Shown: positions 12,921 to 23,842 of the stretch, in pieces | Layout: each line of letters opens with the position of its first letter | How positions within the stretch are numbered: position 1 is the stretch's first letter | Source of the DNA: Malurus cyaneus samueli | Taxonomy: Eukaryota > Chordata > Aves > Passeriformes > Maluridae | Reading direction: 5' to 3' | DNA: 64,000 nt | NCBI GenBank assembly: GCA_009741485.1 | Contig: CM019219.1 | Span: forward strand, 32,809,417 to 32,873,416 | Position numbers and translations under genes: made by a program | The notes under the pieces: model-generated | Told to the model about the DNA's origin: nothing | Seen by the model: the letters and a program-made list of their open reading frames with translations, nothing else | Databases searched by the model: none

Positions 12921-14934
12921 CATGAAGTGGAAGATTTGGGCTCAGTTCCCTGTTTTCCTTGAAGAGGTTCAAAGGCACAACTCCCAGCCTCTTGCCAGGG
13001 AAGCCACCTCCAATCTGATGATGCCCTTGTGACTACAAAGCAAAATGTGTTCAGGAAAGCAAAAGGGAATCAAAAGGGTTTAAAGGAAATACAGGAAACC
13101 TCCTCATTCACTATGGGCATGGGGGTGGTTCATGAGGACAGTATTTGGTTGCCCATTCTGTTTTGCTGTTCATTAAAAACTTTGGAAAATGCATAAATGT
13201 CCTGTCTAAAAAAATACAATCATCAGAACCTTTAGTAGTGAGTGACTCAAAAAGGGCAGCAGTCAAAGCTGAACTGCTCCTCAAAGGGACACTCAGAATT
13301 CCCCAGCAGCCAAGAGTTTTCATTTCTTCACAAGACTTATGCTGAAAGAAATGAGACTGATTGTTCTTCTCCTGGCAGGGCCAGTGGATGGATCCATCCT
13401 GAACTCCTCCCTCAGTCCCAAAGAGGGTGTGACAACCTCCAGGGTGCAAACTGCTCGTGTGACAGAGATCACAGCTTTCCAGAAGCAAAGGTGCCAATAA
13501 ATGCATGTATTCCACAGAGAAACAAGCAAAAAGCATGGCAAAAGGTCACCAGCTGACAAGAACCACAACGTTTTCACAGCATTTCTGCCATCACTGCATC
13601 TTAACCAGCCAGCAGCTAGCTGGAAGCAGGAGAGCAAGCAAGCTTATCCCAGCATCTCCAATATTTCTGCTCTTTTCCCAGATTCCTCCCCTGAACATGC
13701 TGTCCTGCACAGGAAAGACTCCTCTGTGTCAGGAACACTGGGCTATTCTTTCCAGCAGAACCAGCACAAATTTATCAAGCACTGACTGTTTAATGAATTA
13801 TACCTCAGAGAAATCCTTTTGCAACGAAACCTCTCAACCAATTCTAAGCAACATCAATGTCAGAAATGCAATAACCACCGGCTTTCAGATTGGCAGCTGA
13901 TTTTCTGTTTCTGCGTGGATTGGGAAGCCCTGAATTTATGACTTGCACTTCCTGATTTCAGGTATCTGAGGCACCCAGCCCCACTCCTACCCCAAATCCT
14001 GCTGATACCCATGAAATTGCAGTCAGGATCTCTCTTTAGTCATCTCTACTGTGAATATTGTACTGTGTTGTACAATATTCTCACGTGGCAGCTCTTTAGT
14101 TCCCTATTTTGTCTACAAAATAATCGATAGCAGATTCCTGGAGGGGATCACTGGAAAAAGGGAGCCTTTTATGAGCTCTGGTTAAAACTGTTCCCACAGG
14201 AGGTTTCTCATGAGGGGAAGGGAGAGAAGGAGTCTCTCTCCCTCTCTGCAGAGGCCAAACAGAATCTTCAGAGGGCTCATAATGAAAGAAATGCTGCAGG
14301 AGTTTTTCCTGGGATAGGTTAATGTCCAAAGCTGGAAACCTTCAGGGAAGGGTGGTGTCTCACACCATCCCCAGGGGGTGCACAGCACCCTCTGTCCCCA
14401 ACAATAAAGAATAATTGACAAGAAATGTGACTTTTACAGTCACCAAGTGGCTCCTGCTTTGCTCTCCTGCAGCACAAGTGGCAGGACATTTTCCTCGATT
14501 TTCCCCTTAGTTAGCCCTGCCCCTCTCCTGATCCTGGGGGGATCCTGCTCTGCTAAATTTTCATTTACTGAGTTCAGGTCAAGGACTGGAAGACAAATGT
14601 GTTTTACAAAAAAAAAAATTGCTCAATTTGCCATTGCTGAAAGGTCAAGCACACACAACACACCCGCGGGGAACCTTTGGAACATCAATAACCCTGCCTA
14701 AAGAAGTGCTGCACTTCCTGCAACCTCCAAAACTTGGGAAGAAGGTGGCAGAAATGATGTTTTCCCCCACTAGGTGACCTCTGCTTTTGATAACACCCCT
14801 GAAAGTGGCACTGGGACTGTCCTGGGATCCACCAGTGAGGTTGTTGTGGAAATTCCTGCCTGAGAGCACTTCACCCTGCCAGTCCAACAGCAACATCCTC
14901 ATCAATGCAAACGTAACTTTTATTGGAAATACAG
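12921..14934. other. unique non-coding stretch
   Basis: The stretch includes open frames on both strands at about 13111-13637 with no recognisable family, and a perfect 11-bp hairpin at 14053-14080. Nothing else can be named. Confidence 0.5.
14053..14080. other. 11-bp perfect inverted repeat (hairpin)
   Basis: GAATATTGTAC (14053-14063) is followed by the 6-nt spacer TGTGTT and then its exact reverse complement GTACAATATTC (14070-14080). The flanks carry a 9-bp direct repeat CTCTTTAGT at 14032-14040 and 14092-14100, so the hairpin sits roughly in the middle of a small unit with direct-repeat borders. Could be a tiny mobile-element relic, a structured RNA or protein-binding palindrome, or coincidence. 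Confidence 0.6.
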
Positions 14935-15360
14935 AATTCCAGAGTGGTTTGGGATGGAAGGGACCTTAAAGCCCATCCCGTGCCACCCCCTGCCATGGGC
15001 AGGAACATCTTCCACCATCCCAGGCTGCTCCCAGCCCCAATGTCCAGCCTGGCCTTGGGCACTGCCAGGGATCCAGGGGCAGCCACAGCTTCTCTGGGCA
15101 CCCTGCTGCCAGGCCGCCCACCCAAACAGGGAACAATTCCTCCATATCCCATCTGTCCCTGCCCTCTCTCTGTTTAAAGCCATTCCCCCTTGTCCTAGCA
15201 CTTTGTGCCCATCAAAAGCTCCCTGTCCCTCCTGGCCTCCTGGAAGGCACTGGAAGTGGCTCTCTCTTTTCCAGGCTGGACAACCCCAGCTCTCCTTGTG
15301 TCTGTAGGACAGGTGCTCCAGCCCCCAGAGCATCTTTGTGGCCTCCTCTGGACCTGTGGG
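14935..15360 (-). mobile_element. CR1 LINE 3' end, longer copy
   Basis: Reading on the minus strand, the element ends (left edge) with the CCAGAGTGGTTTGGGATGG terminal block, then shows the conserved CATCCCAGGCTGCTCCCAGC, GCCACAGCTTCTCTGGGCAC and GGAACAATTCCTCCATATCC parts, and continues to the right into a less conserved upstream part with TTCCAGGCTGGACAACCCCA and GCCTCCTCTGGACCT (about 15272-15355), which is typical of the more 5' portion of CR1 3' ends. The 5' end is truncated near 15360. Confidence 0.9.
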
Positions 15361-15507
15361 GTTTGTGTTAAAAAGGACATTTTTATTATAATACTTCTCC
15401 TTTTATAGTAACAGTGCCTGAAAAAAGAGACCAGGATAAGAAAAAAACGCAAATCCCCATGGACACTGAAGAGTTGTGTGGCCAACAAGGTGAGAAGAGG
15501 GAAAACA

Positions 15508-15617
15508 ACATTGGGGCTTGGAACAGTGTGGGACAGTGGGAGGTGTCCCTCAGGGGTGGCACTGGGTGGGTTCTGAGGTCCTTCCACCCCAAACCATTCT
15601 GGGATTCTGGGATTCCC
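15508..15617 (+). mobile_element. CR1 LINE 3' terminus fragment
   Basis: A 5'-truncated CR1 begins with ACATTGGGGCTTGGAACAGT and runs to CACCCCAAACCATTCTGGGA plus a short ATTCTGGG tandem at the end, which is a remnant of the CR1 tail microsatellite. It lies head to head with the minus-strand copy at 14935-15360, so the two share about 110 bp of inverted homology. Confidence 0.85.
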
Positions 15618-18600
15618 TTTGTGTTTTGGTTTCTCCTCACAATTCACATTTGTCTGTCCATGGACACTGAAAGGCTACACAGGGTGGAGAAAAACAGAAA
15701 CCAAATCTCACAAATACTCAGGCAAACAAAAAAAAAAGAAGAAAAAGAAGAAAACCCCCCCAAAGTATTTCTGCTTCTTGGCTTCAACTGCAGGAAAGGG
15801 CAGGGAGCTCCAGAAATGGCAGAGCTGCACAGAATGATCTGAGAATGCAGGGAAGGAAAGGACAGCTGAGCCAGGGGACTGGCACAGTTCACTGGAGCTA
15901 AGATGCTCCTGGCAACACCAAGAGGTTATGCCCTGAGGGGAACATCCCTGGGGAATATCATGGAGCCAGACTCCTAACTCGAGTCACAGTGGTGTTTTGA
16001 TAGGAAATCCCATTCTGTGGAGGGCTCTGTGTGGCAGTTGAGGAAAACCTTACAAAACAAGGGCCTTGTTCCCCTTGTAAAACTCTTGCTCTCTTCTGTC
16101 ACTTTGGCGCACCAGGGAAGGATTCTGGGAATGACTCAGCTGAACTGGAGGTGATAAACAAGTTCCATAATCCTGGAAAACAAGAGACAGAAGCAGTGAA
16201 AGCTCACCCTGTGGTGTGTGGTGCTGGTTCTGACCATGGCGTGTTCCTGGAGTGGTTTATGGGGTTGGCTCAGACACTTTGTTGTGCTTCACAAGAATGC
16301 AAACACATAACAAGCTCACGGGTTAAAACCCCTGGATTATTGCAATAAATCAATTCCTCTTTATCACTGCTCAGGGGAGTTCATGCCATTCACCCGTTAC
16401 AGCTCTGCTCCTGCTCATACTGTTGAAAAAATTCTTCTTGTTGTTTTACTATGAATCTGTACATTTTCCTTCACTCTCCACAAAAGCATTTATAGGTGAG
16501 AGCAACAATTAAGCATTAGACAAGAATGAGCTTTTGGGTGTGACTTTTTTGGGGGGAAGAACTGAATTATTGGTACTGTGAACACTCACTGGAGAGCAGC
16601 CAAAGAGCCCCCCCCTGAGCCCACAGATTTTCCATGGGGCTGGGAAGAGCAGACAGAGGCTGTTCCCTTGCACAGGGAACCTGTTGCAGATATGCCTTCC
16701 TCCTTCAGACGAGAACAAAGGAGGGAAGCAATTTGAAGGGACAAGGACAAAAATATCCCTGAATTGCATGTGACACATTCCAAGGCTCAGTCAAATCGCT
16801 TTTCACTTCGGTATATAAAAACCCAGCGAAATTCTCATAATGTCAAAATGAAAAACTCACTGTTATCATGTTTGTGATCATCGGTGACATTCCAAAATGC
16901 CGTTCGAGATCCCATCAAAAGTTTCTTTTCTCCTCTGTTCTTCCAAAAGTGTGTTTTAACATTTTGTGGCAACAGTATGAATCTGATAATTTGATCTGCT
17001 TTAGCAAACAAGCCATTGTGAAATAGAAATTCCAAACACACTTTGGGGATCACTTCAAAGGTCATAAAGATTTTATGAAGCAAATCTTTTTTATTCCCCC
17101 CTTCAGGCAACTGTAATTTACCCAAACCATTCTAAGCATGACCTGGTACAGGTGTAATTCAACAAATCCTCCTTTTTTTAGCTTGTAACTAACCCCTTAT
17201 TAATATTCCTCTCCTCTCCCCAATGGTTTTCTGAGGAAGTAAAAAAAACCCTACACATAAAGAAATAATTTCTGAAAGCAAATTAAAATATAGTTCTTAT
17301 TTAATGGAATTACAGGCAAAAATTAGAGACATTTAAACACACCAGGTGCCTTAAATATGTCATTCTGAGTGAGCTGCAGCAGCTGCCAGTGCAGACATCC
17401 AGAGCAAAGAGTTTTGGAGAATCTCGGTCTTCCCATTGATGGAGAGGATATATGGGATCTAGGTCTTCCCATTGATGGAGAGGATATATGGGTCTGTTGG
17501 GAGTTTAATGAAAGGGCAGTGCAGGAGCAAAGGAGGTTGAAAGCAGAGGCAGAGTGTAAATCTTGCACTTCAGGGTGTGAATCTCAGCTTTCCCGAAGGA
17601 AGGCTGCATCTTCTCTCAGAGATCTGAGGGCAGTGCTCGAGTCTGGTGGCTGTAAGTGCACTGCAGGTGTAGCACTCTCACTGGGGATGGGTCCACATGA
17701 GGATTTCAGCAATAAAAGCTTCAGGAACAGCTCAGTGGCTGTGAAGGAGCAATGTCACTGCTTTGCATGTGCCAGGCACTGGGTGGTACTGGAGGATTTA
17801 CCCCAATCCTGCAGAGCTCACCCTGTGCTCTCTGTGGGGGAATGGGTTTCCCTCTGTTACCAAGATCTGCGATCCCAACACTGAGTTAAAGTTGCACAGA
17901 GCTTCCCTAAAACCCTTCACCTTCCAGCGAAAAGCTCAACTATTTTACTGCTCCTGCTTTTCAAAGCTTTTATAGCACCTCTTTCCCAGCCAGCATCCAG
18001 AATGCTCCACCTTTCCCATGCTTGGGTGAAAACAGTCCATTTTAAACTGAACCAAGCAAGGCACAGCACAGCAGAGAAACCCCTCTATCTCTACAGTTTA
18101 GTGATACACAGAGATATTTCCACTTGCTGGGAGAAAAATGCACTGAAATTTTAATAATAATTAATAAAGCATCCAGGGTAAAAATCACCTCAGCATCATG
18201 CATTTGCTCCCGGCCCCATTTGAAGTTAATTTTACAATTCCCATTGACTTCGGCAAGAATGGAATTAGATCCTGACATATTTGCATGTCAAATCTCTTTT
18301 CTTGCAGTTCCAGTGCTCTCATCCATGACATCTGCAATTTAATGGTACATTTTCCATGCAAAAGCAATGCTACATTTCTTTGAAAAGCAGCAGTGATGGA
18401 TAACATGGGCTAAAACAGGGGAAGTAAATACTAAAAAAACCTCCGAACTGACACTTGCAGGACTGGAACCTTACAAGGTTCTTCCTAACGGGGAGAAAAT
18501 TGTCCACACAGGTGTTTCCCTCACGAATTTCAAATAAATAAAAAACTCCAAAAGAATGTTTTTCTTAATTATTGCCACCCTAAGAAAAAAAAAAGCCATT

Positions 18601-19390
18601 TGAAAACCAGGGCTAATTAATGAAATACCAAACCTTTCCCTGCTAAAAACCCAAACCTTTCAATGGCCAGTGTGTTCAATCCAAGCTCCAGAACACACGA
18701 AAGAATTCAAATCAGTTTGATGTAGCTGCAAACTCGAAACTACCAATGAATTTATTTTATACTAATTCTATATGAATTTATATTAAAATTTCTTTTGTGG
18801 GTTTGTCTTTTTCAACCACTGAACAAGTGCAGCTGATTTCTCAGTGAATTTCTCCCTCCACCTTTGCAGTCACTGCCTTGAATCACACCTTGAATCTGTG
18901 GAGTTCACATCACAGAACGTCTGTTGAAGCATTTCTGCTGTTCCTATGAATCATTTGCAGGACCAAAAATAAAACATGAGACATTTCTGGACCCCACATT
19001 GATTGTTTCATTATTTTCCATTTGAAGTGCAGGCTATTTTTGGCAGAGAATCTTTATGTTGGTCGGCCAGTACAATTTATCTTCTAAAATACCTCGATGT
19101 CGAAAGCCAATTAGTCAGGTGACACCATAAATGCTGAGGTTCTTTGTTAACCATGATTAACTTTGGAGGTTCTGCAGTAATACGATGTTATTCACCAAAT
19201 TAATTTTCACCTTGGTACCTACAGGCTGTGCTTTGAACCACTTCACAGCAATAAACAAATATTTCTGTGCTGCTTAGGAAGTTTGACACAGAAAATGCAA
19301 AAATTCTGCCATTACTGGTGCTGAGACCCAGAAAAATTGCCCAGATGAATTTCCAGTAAATAAAGCAATACATGATGGAGACAGACTGTT
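15618..19390. other. unique non-coding stretch
   Basis: It holds an A/G-rich tract at about 15724-15754 (interrupted A runs with AAG), the 36-bp tandem duplication at 17421-17492, and AT-rich unique DNA (for example 18750-18800). A TATATAAAA word at 16812-16820 looks like a TATA box but has no supporting initiator, CpG context or downstream gene, so I do not call a promoter. Confidence 0.5.
17421..17492. repeat. 36-bp tandem duplication, two copies
   Basis: The block containing GGTCTTCCCATTGATGGAGA and GGATATATGGG is present twice back to back with a period of 36 bp (the shared word starts at 17426 and again at 17462). The shared 31 bases are identical in the two copies, which indicates a recent duplication. 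The period is a multiple of three, so the frame crossing it (17369-17884) stays open and shows a 12-residue repeat; there is no other sign that this frame is a gene. Confidence 0.9.
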
Positions 19391-19660
19391 TCCAAGGGAT
19401 GGAGGGACAGGACACAGGGAATGGGTTCCCACTGCCAGAGGGCAGGAATGGATGGGATATTGGGAAGGAATTGTTCCCTGGGAGGGTGGACAGGCCCTGG
19501 CACAGGGTGCCCAGAGAAGCTGTGGCTGCCCCTGGATCCCTGGCAGTGCCCAAGGCCAGGCTGGACATTGGGGCTGGGAGCAGCCTGGGACAGTGGAAGG
19601 TGTCCCGGATGAGCTTTAAGGTCCTTTCCATCCCAACCCACTCTGGGATTCTGGAATTAT
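19391..19660 (+). mobile_element. CR1 LINE 3' end
   Basis: Plus-strand CR1 with GGAGGGACAGGACACAGGGA near 19400, GGGATATTGGGAAGGAATTG near 19454, the conserved GTGCCCAGAGAAGCTGTGGC near 19507 and the tail CTCTGGGATTCTGGAATTA. The short block between GTGTCCC and the terminal TTTAAGGTCC is partly deleted compared with other copies in this window (the 'CATGGCAGGGGTGGCAC'-type segment is missing). Confidence 0.9.
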
Positions 19661-19718
19661 TCCCTGATCATTGCATATCCATAACCTGCTATCTGAACAG
19701 ATTGAGCTGTAGGTGGTT

Positions 19719-19893
19719 TCTTAGTTTCTGGATCAACTGAATTCTTAATATTTCACCCAGCATTCCTTTCGGGAAGCATCTGTACCCTGCTGCAGGGAAT
19801 CAGTTCATATTCCTTGATCTTGAGAGGTGAAGCCATGCTTGGGTTAAAATGCATTAAATTTTGGGACCTAAAGCTGAGTCCTTCAGCTCAAGG
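19719..19893. repeat. dispersed block, copy A
   Basis: This segment recurs at 21516-21705 in the same orientation. The shared core contains GGGAATCAGTTCAT, TCCTTGATCTTGAGAGGTGA and AGCCATGCTTGGGTTAAAAT, followed by GCATTAAATTTTG and GACCTAAA. The two copies are very similar in the core with small indels near the left edge. I do not recognise the family. It does not resemble CR1, and the DNA flanking the two copies is not otherwise duplicated. Confidence 0.85.
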
Positions 19894-21144
19894 GTGATAG
19901 CACTTTTATTCTGGAATTCAGGAAGTTTATGACTGATGAACCATTCCTTTGATTCCAACCCATCCCTGCTGCTATGTTTTCCCTGCAATTACGATATCAG
20001 GATGTCTCCCCCTGAAATGAATCCTAATTCCTCCCCAGACAGACAGAGCAGGGCTCTGTGTCCCGTGGCCATGTTTTGCCTGGAACTGGGGACATGAAGC
20101 AGGTAGGAAGGTGTTCTTCCAGCTGGCAAAGGAAGGAGCAGAGGGCACACGAGGCACAGCAGAGACCCTGTTCTCTGTCACCACACCTGGACAAAACCTC
20201 ACAGCTCTTCTCTCCACACCTGGATACTCACAAACAAGATATTGAAGAGAAATCCAGCAGAAATGATGGAGGATTGTGGAACTGGTGGGAACCAAGTGGG
20301 AGAAAGGGGTGATCTGGTGTGGAGACATCAGTGTTCCTGCAAAATTGTCACTCCTGGTCCATTCCAAAGTGAAAGGATGAGTTAACAACCAAAATCAAGG
20401 AGCGAATGGTGGAAGAATCACCCCCTCAACATGACGTTTGAAGGATGAGATTGAGAGGCAAAAAAAAATTCTGTGGAAATTCCCCATTTTCTGATCCTTG
20501 AGATCATATTCCAGCATTTTCACTGTGCTTGAAATGGCCACATAGGGAAGGTGGATCCAGGTTTGACCTTTCTAAGCACCGGGAAGGTCTGCTCATGACT
20601 CATAGGAGAGATAAGAAGCAGCAGTGTGTCTGATTTGTTGTGTTAATTATGGCTTCAAACTAATTGGTGCCACCCCAGCTAATTGACACATTTCCTTAGC
20701 AGAGTAAATGGATCTTCAGAAGACTCATAAATCAGGCTGTGTTTGTAAGCAACGTTTTCATAACAGATATTTTCTATTTTTGGACAGAAAAATCAAGCTG
20801 TGGAAATAGCCAAACTACAACTCCACTCACCCAGGGATGGGTCAGACTCTGCCCAGATGAAAAATGCCATCACTAACATGACATTCCTCAACAATTTCTT
20901 TGGAACCAAAATTAAAGGCATTATTTTCTGTGGTAGAAATAGGAGTCAGGCCCTCAAACAATTTCTCTGTCAGAAACTGTTTCTCTGTCCATTTTGAAAA
21001 TTCCCTTATAGGATTTAGGCAGCCACTGACCTGAAAATTTCCCAGACAAGAACTCCAAGAGGTTCCTCCGTTTCAACACTTCAACTTTGACGTTTTCTCT
21101 TTAAGTTGAAAAAGAGCTCAGCATTGAGAGTGTTAAAAGTCAAA
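19894..21144. other. unique non-coding stretch
   Basis: No gene is supported. The minus-strand open frame at 19972-20388 (138 codons) has no recognisable family. The block at about 20620-20760 contains several homeodomain-like AATTA/TAATT motifs (GTTAATTATGGCTTCAAAC, CTAATTGGTGCC, CTAATTGACACA) and is a compositional candidate for a regulatory element. Confidence 0.5.
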
Positions 21145-21280
21145 TGTCCAAGGCCAGGTTGGACACTGGGGCTTGAAGCAACCTGGGACAGGAGGAGGTG
21201 TTCTGCCCATGACAGAGAGGTGAAATGGGGTGAATTTTAAGGTCCTTCCCAACCCAAACCATTCCAGGGTTTCATGGGAA
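21145..21280 (+). mobile_element. CR1 LINE 3' terminus fragment
   Basis: It begins with TGTCCAAGGCCAGGTTGGAC and contains GACACTGGGGCTTGAAGCAA, GTGTTCTGCCCATGACAGAG and the terminal AAGGTCCTTCCCAACCCAAA. It is more diverged from the window's consensus than its neighbours, which suggests an older insertion or different subfamily. Confidence 0.85.
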
Positions 21281-22250
21281 TTTGCCCTCCATGTTTTTGT
21301 TGTGTATTTATTCAGGAATTGTTCTTCTTTGCAGAAACCTCAAATATCTGGAACACCTGCTGAACTTTTTCCTCAGTTTTGTAGCTCCCAAAAACGCAGT
21401 CTGGAGGCAAACAAAAACCCCACAAACCTTTTCCCTTGGAGTTTGAATGAAAAACACTTGTCAAAGCGAAAGGCTCAACATTTGCATTGTGAGGAGCTCT
21501 AAAGCCGACTTTCTGTCTCCCTTGGTTTCCAGATCAATGGAATTCTGCCATTAATATTCCAACCAGCATTCCTTTTGGGAAGAATTTACACCCTGATGCA
21601 GGGAATCAGTTCATGTTCCTTGATCTTGAGAGGTGAAGCCATGCTTGGGTTAAAATGCATTAAATTTTGAGACCTAAAACTGAGTCCTACAGCTCAAGGG
21701 CTCTTGAAGAGCAGACTCTGTCTCCACACGAAAATATAGGGGAAAAATTATAAATCTCCACTCCATTTAGTGGATTAATGGTGCCAGAAGGTTTTACTTT
21801 GAGCCTTTAATGATCTATCTTGAAATGTTTGTCAATAATTCCTGGCTTTGATCCCAGGGATTTCCTTGAAGCTTCACCCATGCAGGTGTGCCACAGGGGT
21901 ATAATAAATACATATACACACATCTAGATGTACGTGAAATGTCCTAAAGAAACCTGTCCATTCCTTTGTATCAGCCATTAGGCCACTGCAGAAGATGGAT
22001 CCACACACCAGAACATTATTCCATAAATCCCTGCCTGTGATTAAATTCCAGCCCTTTGGTTTGCAATTATGCCACAATTCCTTTTAATTAAAATGGGAAA
22101 TGAAAAATAAAATAAGTCAGCAAGCAGCAGGTGCAGCAGAGCTCCAGCTGTCAGGCCACCAGAGGACACTGTCACGACATTCCAAAGAGGAGGAAAGGAA
22201 TTTTTGCTTTAATGACAGAAAGTCAAATTTAGATGGACAGAAGAACTCTT
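21281..22250. other. unique non-coding stretch around dispersed block B
   Basis: Outside the repeated block at 21516-21705 I see only unique AT-rich DNA. The plus-strand frame at 21230-21502 begins inside CR1 and is not a gene. Confidence 0.5.
21516..21705. repeat. dispersed block, copy B
   Basis: This is the partner of the block at 19719-19893, same strand, about 1.8 kb away. It has an extra few bases near its left side (around TTAATATTCCAACC) relative to copy A. Identity is strongest from GGGAATCAGTTCATG to CAGCTCAAGGG. It may be an uncharacterised dispersed repeat or the trace of a local duplication. Confidence 0.85.
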
Positions 22251-22705
22251 CACAGAATCCCAGAATCATGGAATGCTTTGGGTTGGAAGGGACATCAAAG
22301 CTCAGCCAGTGTCACTTCTGTCATGGCAGGGACACCTCCCAGTGTCCCAGGCTGCTCCCAGCCCCAATGTCCAGCCTGGCCTTGGGCACTGCCAGGGATC
22401 CAGGGGCAGCCACAGCTTCTCTGGGCACCCTGTGCCAGGGCCTGCCCACCCTCCCAGGGAACAATTCCTGCCCAATATCCCATCTGTCCCTGCCCTCTGG
22501 CACTGGGAAGCCATTCCCTGTGTCCTGTCCCTCCATCCCTTGTCCCCAGTCCCTCTCTGTGTTTCCTGTTGGCTCCTTCAGGTCCTGCAAAGCCACAGTG
22601 AGGTCACCCCAGAGCTTCTCCTCTCCAGGTGAACAATCCCAGCTCTCCCAGCCTTCCCTCCCAGCAGAGCTGCTCCATCCCTCTGCTCACCCCTTCTTGG
22701 CTCAG
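22251..22705 (-). mobile_element. CR1 LINE 3' end, one of the longest copies
   Basis: The left edge has CACAGAATCCCAGAATCATG and TTTGGGTTGGAAGGGACATC, the hallmark 3' terminus with a trace of the octamer tail. The body continues through CCCAGGCTGCTCCCAGCCCC, GCCACAGCTTCTCTGGGCAC, GGAACAATTCCTGCCCAATA and CATTCCCTGTGTCCTGTCCC to CAGCAGAGCTGCTCCATCCC near 22665. It therefore extends to what is usually the junction of CR1 ORF2 3' end and 3' UTR. Open frames on either strand in this interval are CR1-derived. Confidence 0.92.
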
Positions 22706-23438
22706 TTGCATGCAGAGCCACCAAATGTGAGAAACCTGGGCACATATTAACGGAGAATCTGAGAATTGGCTGAAGCTTCACATCACACACCCCAAAATAA
22801 CCCCAAATCACATCAAATGTGGCTTCCTGAGGATTACCACAACAAACCCCACCCTGCCTGCAAGGCCAGTGCTGCTGGCAGGGCACTGCCCTGTCCTGAA
22901 CCTCATCCACAGTGTCTCCAGGAGAACCAGCCCTGCCCAGGCTCTTCCCAAGCCAAGCAGCACCTCCTGCCTCCAGCCATGCCCCCGAACCCAGAGGAAC
23001 TCCTGGAGAGGATGACAGAGGTAAGCCCAGTGCCAGGGAGCAAAATCTGACTGACCCTGCACACTGAGAGTCTCTGGCCCCACCTGATCCATTCCTGACC
23101 TTTAACAGATCTGGGAAATGAATGCCAAGGAATTTTGAGATAATCAGGCACTGCTGCTACCTGCTGCTGGAAGATGAAGATGTGTTTAAACCTCCTACAG
23201 TCACAAAAACCAAAGTGAGGAATCTGCCTACCCTGGTTTGATCTGTTGATACTGGCAGGTCTTTGAAATACGCAGAATCAGACTGATTTGCTCTGCTTTT
23301 ATACACATTTACATCAATTTATGCATGACCCATGTGACAAAAATGTGCACAAGCACAGCTGCTCTAATGTGAAAGCACCTGGTGCAAAGCAGGGCAATGT
23401 TCCAAATGGTGGAATGTAGGATGAAGTTTAGGGAGTCA
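22706..23438. other. unique non-coding stretch
   Basis: No gene or named repeat is visible. Several overlapping open frames on both strands (22766-23151) have no recognisable family and sit between two CR1 elements. Confidence 0.5.
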
Positions 23439-23842
23439 GTCCTGTAAGGAATGGCTGAGGGAGCTGGGAAAGGGGCTGAGCCTGGAGCAAAGGAGGCTCT
23501 GGGGGGACCTTGTGGCTCTGCACAACTCCCTGACAGGAGGGGACAGCCGGGGGGGTCGGGGGGCTGCGTGCTGCCAGGGAACAGGGACAGGACAAGGGAA
23601 ACGGCCTCGGCTGGACCAGGGGACTCAGGGGTGGACATCAGCAGGAATTTCTGCATGGAAAGGGTGCTCAGGCCTTGGCAGGGGCTGCCCAGGGAGCTTT
23701 GGAGTGCCCATCCCTGGAGGTGTCCAAGGAAGGGCTGGAGGTGGCCTCAGAGCTCTGGCTGGGACAGGTGGGCATTGGGCACAGTTGAGTTCAAGGCTGG
23801 AGGGCTTTTCCATCCTCAGGGATCCTGGGGGTCTGTGTTTGG
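23439..23842 (+). mobile_element. CR1 LINE 3' end, second subfamily
   Basis: This copy belongs to a different CR1 subfamily from the 'GATATTGGGAAGGAATTG' type. In order it shows GGGCTGAGCCTGGAGCAAAG, GGGGACCTTGTGGCTCTGCA, CAACTCCCTGACAGGAGGGG, CATCAGCAGGAATTTCTGCA, GGCAGGGGCTGCCCAGGGAG and TGCCCATCCCTGGAGGTGTC. The first part encodes the C-terminal end of the reverse transcriptase in intact CR1 elements; here it is broken. Related copies occur at 35100-35480 (plus) and 45530-45945 (minus). Confidence 0.92.

Noticed and set aside
12483..12962. 159-codon plus-strand frame with NIRAQ/ISELR repeats
   Set aside because: Open only because the satellite unit is 15 or 21 bases long; the same array is open in another frame too.
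16812..16820. TATATAAAA as a core promoter
   Set aside because: An isolated TATA word in AT-rich DNA; no downstream gene, initiator or CpG context.
17369..17884. 171-codon plus-strand frame with a 12-residue repeat
   Set aside because: The repeat is the 36-bp DNA duplication; composition elsewhere is random-like and no splice or promoter context exists.
22100..22750. 216-codon plus-strand frame
   Set aside because: It is the antisense of a minus-strand CR1 3' end, and the same peptide string recurs at the other antisense CR1 copies.
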